Part shown: one piece after another, positions 46,903 through 55,900 of the stretch
Layout of the letters: the number at the start of each line of letters is the position of its first letter
Numbering within the stretch: position 1 is the stretch's first letter
Assembly: GCA_032433765.1 (NCBI GenBank)
Contig: JAVIAB010000059.1
Location: 54,997,603-55,061,602, forward strand
Direction: 5' to 3'
Source of the DNA: Megaustenia siamemsis
Taxonomy: Eukaryota; Mollusca; Gastropoda; Stylommatophora; Ariophantidae
Length of the DNA stretch: 64,000 bases
The notes under the pieces: generated by a model
Seen by the model: only the letters and a program-made list of their open reading frames with translations
The model's database searches: none
What the model was told of the DNA's origin: nothing
Position numbers and translations under genes: made by a program

Positions 46903-49900
46903 ATAGTAAAAATTAACTTTAACCTGTGTGTCAAAAAGTTCAATGAAAACACTATTTTTAGGGCTCCTACTGTTACAATTAAGTGGTAGTAATTTTTACT
47001 ACGGTATCATAAACACATCAGTGACAGATTGACATTATAATCTAGGTGGTTACAATACTGTAGTAAAATTTACTGAAATTCCTGTGCATCGAGGGACCCT
47101 TGTGCACACAGCTGCCAGGGAAAAATGGATTAACGCGCAAAATTTAGTTCTTAGTCTCTAGGAACTTCGTCAGAGGTCAAAGTTGGCGAATGAAAAAAAA
47201 ACTTCCCAGATGTGGCTGATGAGGATTTTGGGTTCACCCAGCATCTAAAAACAAGCACCAGAGATTTTTTTCTGGATAGCAATGGCAGCCGGACCTGATA
47301 CTGATCACATCACACAAAAATATGTGTTTGTCATGGAGATATATAGGCACTAATACCGTATTCCCAATATGCCTAACAAAGAATGGAGGGATCTTTTTTT
47401 TAAACTTGCAGGTCAACAAAACAGTCAGATACCAGCCAACGTGCATCAGAATGTCTTAGAAGGGAACAACATTACTCCACTTTACAAGATTCAGAGCCAT
47501 TTTTTGCAAGATACTTCAAGTCTGGCTCATACTTTACTTCAGCGTGTGTTTAGTTCTTTGCCAGGTTATCCTTGGTATGCCTCACCTTCACTTTCTTTCC
47601 TTTCCCTCTGGAGTCCACTGTATTGCAGTTTTTGAGATTGTTCCTTGATTACTTCTGAACACATGACCTTATCTAGCTGAAGTATCTGTCTGTTATCAGT
47701 TGTCAGTTTGATGCAGATTATCATTAGTTAATAAAGCAATGGTCAGGAACTGCAAGGGCAAGGAATCAAGTTTGATATCAGTCATCATCATCAAGTGCCT
47801 TCTCCGCAATGAAGGTTGGCTACCACGGAGAGCCATTCTACTCTGTTTCTTGCTTTGATGGTGCAGGCTGTCATAGATTGACTTGTCCATCTTTTGATGT
47901 TACTCGTCCATGTTAATCTTGGGCTGCCTCTGCCTCTGTTACCTTGTATTTTCCCTTCCAATATTACTTTTAGTAGGCTGTTGTGTCTTTTAACATGCCC
48001 CAAAAAATTCATTTGTCTTGTCTTAATTGTATTTAGTAGTTCTCTTTTTATTTTCAGTTGTTTTAAAACTTCATCGTTTGTTTTCTTTTCTTTCCATCCA
48101 ATTTACCTATTCTTCTATAAATCCACATTTCAAAGGCTTCAATTTTCTGTTCTGTTTTCTTGTCTAATGTCCATGTTTCTGCACCATACAGGAATACTGA
48201 GAAGATGTAACATTTTGCCATTCTTAGTTTCAGTCCTGCTGATATTTGTTTTGTTGTTAGTATATTTTTCATGGCATTAAAATTACTTTTTGCCATACCT
48301 ATTCTTTTGTTTATTTCAATTTTCCATTTTCCATGATTGGTTATAGTATGTCCCAGGTAGTTGATATCAGTGGTCGGAATAATTGTGGGAATAATTGTGG
48401 GAATAATTGAGAGGTGTATTTAACCAGGAGCTAACAGAACTATTATCTTGCACACTCTTTACCATTTGCTGAATGAGATTTAGCATCAGTTTGAACTTGC
48501 CTGAATGCAATGAGGTCTGTTCTGATAAACAGTGAAATGCTTGAGTGATTTCTTATTTTTGCTAAATAGTAAAATAATTTAGTTATTTCTTATTTCAGAG
48601 AAATGGAACTCATATAATTTACACAAATGAAATCAAATATGACTTCACATCCCAGAAGGTTCCATTACTAGGGTTAACACTTACAGGTATGTTAGTTATG
48701 GCACTCATTGTTAGCTTTTAGTGTTGATGTCATCATTGTAATAATTGTTAGCTTTTGGTATTAATTGTTATGAATATATTAATTGATAATTGGTGATGCT
48801 GAAGATAAATGTGTCAAGGTGAAGGATGCAGATATGGTTTTACTGTAATCTAGCGACACAACACATCTACTCAACTTAACGTCAGGAAGAATAAGTTAGA
48901 TGTTGGTATTAATTTCTATCATATTACTGTTTTAAGTTTTGTTGTAAATTATAACATTAAATTAAAAAGTAATGAGCACAATCTTAACCCAAATTGTGAT
49001 TACAATTTTAAATCACCTTGACATTACTATTTCAACAAAATGTGCAACTTTACTAAAAAAAACCTCTTGTAATGTGGAAAAATAAAAAATAATATCATTT
49101 TTGCTAGAGATAGCTGCATTAACCATCATAAGACAATGTGAATAATATATCACTTACAAGCTCTAGTGCTTCTATCTAGATCAGGGATTGCATAGCAGTA
49201 TTTTTATCCCCTTCCCTTGGTGTAACATTATTGGTTGGACGTCTTGTTTTTTTTCTCACATTCGTCGCCTATCCTGTGGTTTCAAAATCACAAATGATGT
49301 TTTGCTGACAGCCCATGAGAGTTCACAGTCAGAAATGAACAAACAAATTTTTTTTTTGCCTGCATCTAGCATCAATTTTTACTGTTAATAATGAGATTTT
49401 ACCACAATTAGAGGTGCGCGTGGCTGTGCGGCTAAAACCACTGTTCCGCTAGCTGAAGAGCCGGCGTACGGTGTTCAAAGCCCGCGGTAGACAGAAAGGA
49501 TTTTTTCTATCGGGGATGAAATAAAAATCCTGAGTCTCACACGTCGTGGCGACTGTTTGACCAAGCAGCCTTTATCCCTCGGGTTCTATCGTTGCCCCTG
49601 ACATACACCAGCAATGGTACTATATGTCGTAAAGATAGTTTTTTACCACAATTTCATGGCAAATGTGAACACATTTTTAAAATCTGGACACAATGACTAA
49701 TCTGGGGTCTCTAATGGGAACAATTAGAAAGGTACATTGTTGGAAAAAAATGTGCACACAGAAACTGTCAAACTGTGTTTTGAAGTGGTAATTTTTACGA
49801 TATAGTCATAATCTAGGGTTAGAGAGGTCAAAGTAAAAACAAAGTTTATTACCAACATCAGGAGGAAACAAGCATTGTTTTTTGCCATCTTATCAGACAA

Positions 49901-52900
49901 AAGATACATAAGTTAACTCTTCATAAAAATGTATTGTAACTATAAATTGTCTGGTTTACCATCATTATCGTTGTAAAAGAAAATATACTTAACTATTTAG
50001 TAGTGAACTGTTGCAAACATTTCCATAGCAACTATTGCTAGGGGAAGGAAATACTTAAATGAAGCACAAATATTAACTTTTTTTGTTTAAATTATTAAAT
50101 ACTATGTTATATCCATAGAAACACACAAAAATAACAGAAACTGCTTTAAGAACCCGGTTTGGGCAAAATAACATGCATGCAATGAAGACACTCATAATGC
50201 CATGATGTCAACATACCTCGCTCTGAATATTGAGTTTGTTGAATCAAGTTCAATATCTTCGTCATCCTCCGTTAACAATTCCCGTTTGTGATGATATCAT
50301 CACTATCGGTACTTAGATCAAAATAGGGGTGTAGTCAGTATTATTAGATGACATTTTATTAGTAAGTAAAACAATCAATTTTAGATACTCAATCGAAGAG
50401 ACTTGAACAGTCAACTTCTGAAAATGGTGATGTGTCAGACAGAAATTTAGTGCTGTCTTCAGATTACATTTTTATAACTAAAATTGAAAAATCCTAGTTT
50501 TTATTTTATGTTTTTTATTAAAGTCTTACATACTAATGTTGATTTTATGTTTTCTTATATATTATGTTCCCCCACAAAATATCTTGTAAAATGCTCAGCT
50601 AGCAATGGAAATACCCATCCTTAAGAAAGTTATGAATTTGATATGGTTGGACTTTTTGAAGTTAATAATATGTATAACCATTGTATTAACTGTTAGATCT
50701 TAGTGGTAATTGACACTATCAAATGAGAAAATGAGTTTATGCAGAAATCTATCGCAAAATTATTATAAGTAAACACTTTCATAAAATGCATTTATTATAC
50801 ACGCACATATCACTAAATTATTCTATTTAAATAAAAATTACTATAAAATGCATCTAATATCCACATCCATCAAAAGATATGTCTACAGAAATATTACAGC
50901 AAAATAAATCAAAATAATTTTATTAGTTTCATAAAACCACCAGCTTGTTTATGTTCACACAACTCTTGTACTTGATTATTTAAAGAGTGCAGATCAGCTG
51001 TATCCTGCCTGTTGATGTGGTTGCCACACAAAGGATAGAGCCCATAACTCAAGCAGTTACACAGTCATCTGTTGCAGTCTTTCCTGTAAGAATTTATTCC
51101 AGTTCAGATTACACTAGCTTTTTTGAGTGTGAAATGTTAGAACCATGTTTGCAGTCTACTTCTTGTTCAGTTTTGACTTATTAGATGGGGACACTAGATC
51201 CATGATCTCTTTGCTGTGAGTCAATGACTCTGTATTCATGAGCTTTTGAAGTAAGTAACAGTTGCTGTGGCAAAATTGTTTGTGACAAATATTGAAATAA
51301 AATATAATAACTCTTTCTGGACTTTGGCTGACTTTAGGTTTGGACCAGATCAATTTTCAATTGAGAAAAATTCTATCATGTCTTTTTTGTTTTGCAATTC
51401 CATGCAATAATATATTTAAATATGGTACATGATATACATCACTGGAAACGAAAATGGTTGAAGAAAATGAAAATAGCAATATATTGATGATATCTGAATG
51501 AAACAATATATTATTTATTATAAATAGTATAAAAATATTCAAAGGCAGATAATTTTCAATTCAAAGAATCCTATTTCACGAACCTCTATTTTTTTCCTGA
51601 CTTGAAGTGTGTTGCTATCCATTCTTCTTGAAATTTTACACAAATTAATCCGGTTCTTCAAAATACACTTTACTTGATGTGGAGTGGGGACCATAACCGG
51701 CCCTACTTATCAGCTGCTCCCACAAACCCGTCCACCACTTGTTCCAATGGCTTCACATAACCTTGTGGGGGGGGGGGGGGGCGGCTAAACGGGAGCTCCA
51801 CCTTGCATAAGAGAGTCTTGTAGACTAGTGGAGGAATGGAGACATCTTACTCCTCCTTTGGTAGGGGATAACTATACCCCACTAACCTCATGTACTGGCA
51901 ACAAAAAACCTGTCAGAAGAATTAGCAGCCAAATAGGACAGTTCCAAACATAAATCAAGGAGTTAAACAAGACTGTGAAATCACCGGATTTGTTTTCACT
52001 TTACTATGAAAATATTATGAGATCAATAGTAGATATAAAAGGAGTTGAAGTCAATGGTCACAACTTAAACAATTTGTGATATGTGGATGACACAGTCTTA
52101 ATAGCAGAGACAGAGAATGAACTACAAGAAATGATAGACATTTTAGTAAAAGCAACAAGCAAGGTCTGTCTGAATAGTAAGAAAACAGAAGTAATGGTCA
52201 TGTCGAAGAAACAATCATCACCATCATGCAGCATACAAATAAACAAGACAAATCTGAAACAATTGCAATGCATCAAATATTTGGGCACAATAATATCATC
52301 AGATGGAAGATGCACAACTGAAATAAAAAGTAGAATAGCTAAGGCCAAAATAGCTAATCAGAAAATGAAAAATATCTTATGCAACAATTCTATGTTCAAT
52401 AGAAGTGAGAAAGAGAGTTCATTGGTGCTATATAGAACCAATTCTGACCTATGGAAGCAAATCATGGACAGTAGACAAACAAATGAAAAGATGATTAGAG
52501 ACCACAGAGATGGGATTTCTCAGAAGAATGTTGAAAGTTCCCTGGACAGCTAAAAAGACCAATGAGGAAATTCTTAAAGAGGCTAACACAAAAAGGGAGC
52601 TCCTAAAAAATATCAGAAAGAAACAATCAACATTTTTCAGGCACATCATGATAAGAGGAAAGTTGGAATACTTGGTTACAACTGGAAAAATTCAGGGAGA
52701 GAGAGATCGCAGATGACAAAGAGAGAAAATACTAGATAGCTTGGTGTCATAGTATGGAAAACAGTCAACAACAGAACTGATATGATACACTGTAGATAGA
52801 AGATTGTGAAAGGACATGATCGCCTATGCCAACTGGTATGGCACATGATAATAATGGTTAAGCCTTCCCTAGTTATTGTTCTGTGTAATGTTTATTTTGG

Positions 52901-55900
52901 TCTTCCTTGCTGTCTTTTACTAGATGGTTTCCACATGAATGCCTGGCCAGGAAGACTTTCTTCATTCGTTCTCAGCACATGACCAATGTATTTCCAACAA
53001 TGTCTTCTATTAGAGCTCAACACATAGTCTTTCTTAGTGTCATTTGAAATGTATTTTCTTGAACTGGTGTTTGAGAATCCTCTGAGACATTAATTCTCAA
53101 ACACATTTCATAACATGGCCAAATAAATTATTTCCTCCTGACATTGGAATTAGCTTCCTTTTACTTTGACCCCTTTTAGAATGTCCTTATTACTTTTTAA
53201 AGTTATCCAAGGTATTCTCAACATTCTTCTGTGAGGCTATATTTCTATAGCCTCCAAGAACTGTCCTGTCTGTTGTATTATTTACTAGAATTTGATGATG
53301 GTACTGTACACAGTGGGAGGTGTTGGGGAGAGGATCAGATCACTGTGGAGTTGACCCATCTACAATGGAGATAATCAGTTATTTAAACTGTCTTATTTTT
53401 CAGGATTCACAACACTTTTTTCAATATTGACCCTATATACCAGTGAAGAGCTCTGTTTTGTATTTCCATTAAATTTCAATAAAATTAGTAGCATAATCAT
53501 ATTTCTCTCCTTCTTTGAAACTGCGGCCTTTGTCTGAGCTATTCTGCATTCACATCTCTTGTACATCCACCATCTGAGTTCCTAAGTATTTGAGTTTATT
53601 GATCTGTCATGTTTACTTCAACTGTGCATTTAGATCTTATTCTCTATGTCTCGTTCTCTATATTGGGGGGCCTTGTTAGCCTAGTTGGGAAAACCACCTG
53701 ACTTGACTACCAATGTTCGGATAACCCGTGTTCGATCCCCGATGGGAACAGTGTGAGTTGTACTAGTGGTTGAAAAAAAAAAATACACCCACGGTCGACC
53801 CAGCCATTGTCAGAAATGGGTACCAGGGTATTACCCTGGGAAGGTGAGGAATGTTGCCTCGCATCGTGAGTTTCGATGCTTGAAGCGACACTATCCAGAT
53901 GTCTCCGAACACTTCTGGATAGGCTGCCAAGCACATATGGGTAGAAACTCAAATGCTAAGACGCTGGTTCAAGTCTCGTACTTTATCTTTATCTCTATGT
54001 TGAAACTATTACTTCTGTCTTTTAATGTTTAGTCTCTGGCCCTTATTTTTACTTTCCATCACTATATTATTGATTATAATCGGAATAGTAAAAAGTATTT
54101 TAAACAACATGACATATACACATCCATGAAAACAAATAACATCAGGGTTAATATTTAAAATAACAAAGTGTTATATCTAAGCAATACTTTTGTGTGGTGC
54201 AAAAACAGGAAAGTTAACTAAGGAAACATAATGGGAAAATTGAAGTCATTGAAATTTATATATTTAAAAGCATTGAGAGAAGAAAACAAATGAAGAAGTG
54301 GGACTAGTTGATCTTGTGGCAAGATGCCGGCCTTGAGACAGAGAGGTTGTGGGTTCAAATCCCGGCTGCACCTGTTGGGATTTTTATTTATGATTTCTCT
54401 CTGCGGCAATCACCACTGGTCTCAGCAGTGAGGTCCAGCTTGAAACATTAATTACTCATCGATGGAAAAAATATGAGCACCTCCAAATTCGGAGTTATCT
54501 GTCTGTGCGGCGAGGGACTCCTGTGCACATGGCTGCCAGTGAAAAATGGATTAACATGCAAAATTCAGTTCCTAGTCTCTAAGGACTTCGTCAGAGGTCA
54601 AAGCTGGTGAATGAAAGAAAAAAAAAACAAATGAAGAGGTTTTGATATTCCTGAAAATGAAGAAAGAATTATTTAACATAATCCAAACAAGGCCAATGAT
54701 TTTTGTTTTTAAACACAAACAAATAAATTTACTGGAAGTTTTCCTGGAGGAACATGGTAGATGAGATAGAGACAAAGTCTAAAGTAGACTAGCAACATCA
54801 AGAGGTGGGCAGGAGAACCTATGACAGGATAAACCTTCATGCCAAGAGAGAGAGTGAAATGTTCATAGTTGGTAGCCTCATCTAGTATCATACATGAGAG
54901 TGTTAATGATTGGCTCCATTGTTGAGATGTTCATAGTTGGTAGCATCATCTAGTATCATACATGAGAGTGTTAATGATTGGCTCCATTGTTGAGATGTTC
55001 ATAGTTGGTAGCATCATCTAGTATCATACATGAGAGTGTTAATGATTGGCTCCATTGTTGAGATGTTCATAGTTGGTAGCATCATCTAGTATCATACATG
55101 AGAGTGTTAATGATTGGCTTCATTGTTGAGATGTTCATAGTTGGTAGCATCATCTAGTATCATACATGAGAGTGTTAATGATTGGCTTCATTGTTGAGAT
55201 GTTCATAGTTGGTAGCATCATCTAGTATCATACATGAGAGTGTTAATGATTGACTTCATTGTTGAGATGTTCATAGTTGGTAGCATCATCTAGTATCATA
55301 CATGAGAGTGTTAATGATTGGCTTCATTGTTGAGATGTTTATAGTTGGTAGCATCATTTAGTATCATACATGAGAGTGTTAATAATTGGCTTCATTGTTG
55401 AGATGTTTATAGTTGGTAGCATCATCTAGTATCATACATGAGAGTGTTAATGATTGGCTTCATTGTTGAGATGTTTATAGTTGGTAGCATCATCTAGTAT
55501 CATACATGAGAGTGTTAATGATTGACTTCATTGTTGAGATGTTTATAGTTGGTAGCATCATCTAACATCATACATGAGAGTGTTAATGATTGGCTCCATT
55601 GTTGAGATGTTCATAGTTGGTAGCATCATCTAGTATCATATATGAGAGTGTTAATGATTGACTTCATTGTTGAGATGTTCATAGTTGGTAGCATCATCAA
55701 GTATCATATATGAGAGTATTAATGATTGGCTTCATTGTTGAGATGTTCATAGTTGGTAGCATCATCTAGCATCATACATGAGAATGTTAATGATTGACTT
55801 CATTGTTGAGATGTTCATAGTTGGTAGCATCATCTAGTATCATACATGAGAGTGTTAATGATTTGACTTCATTGTTGAGATGTTCATAGTTGGTAGCATC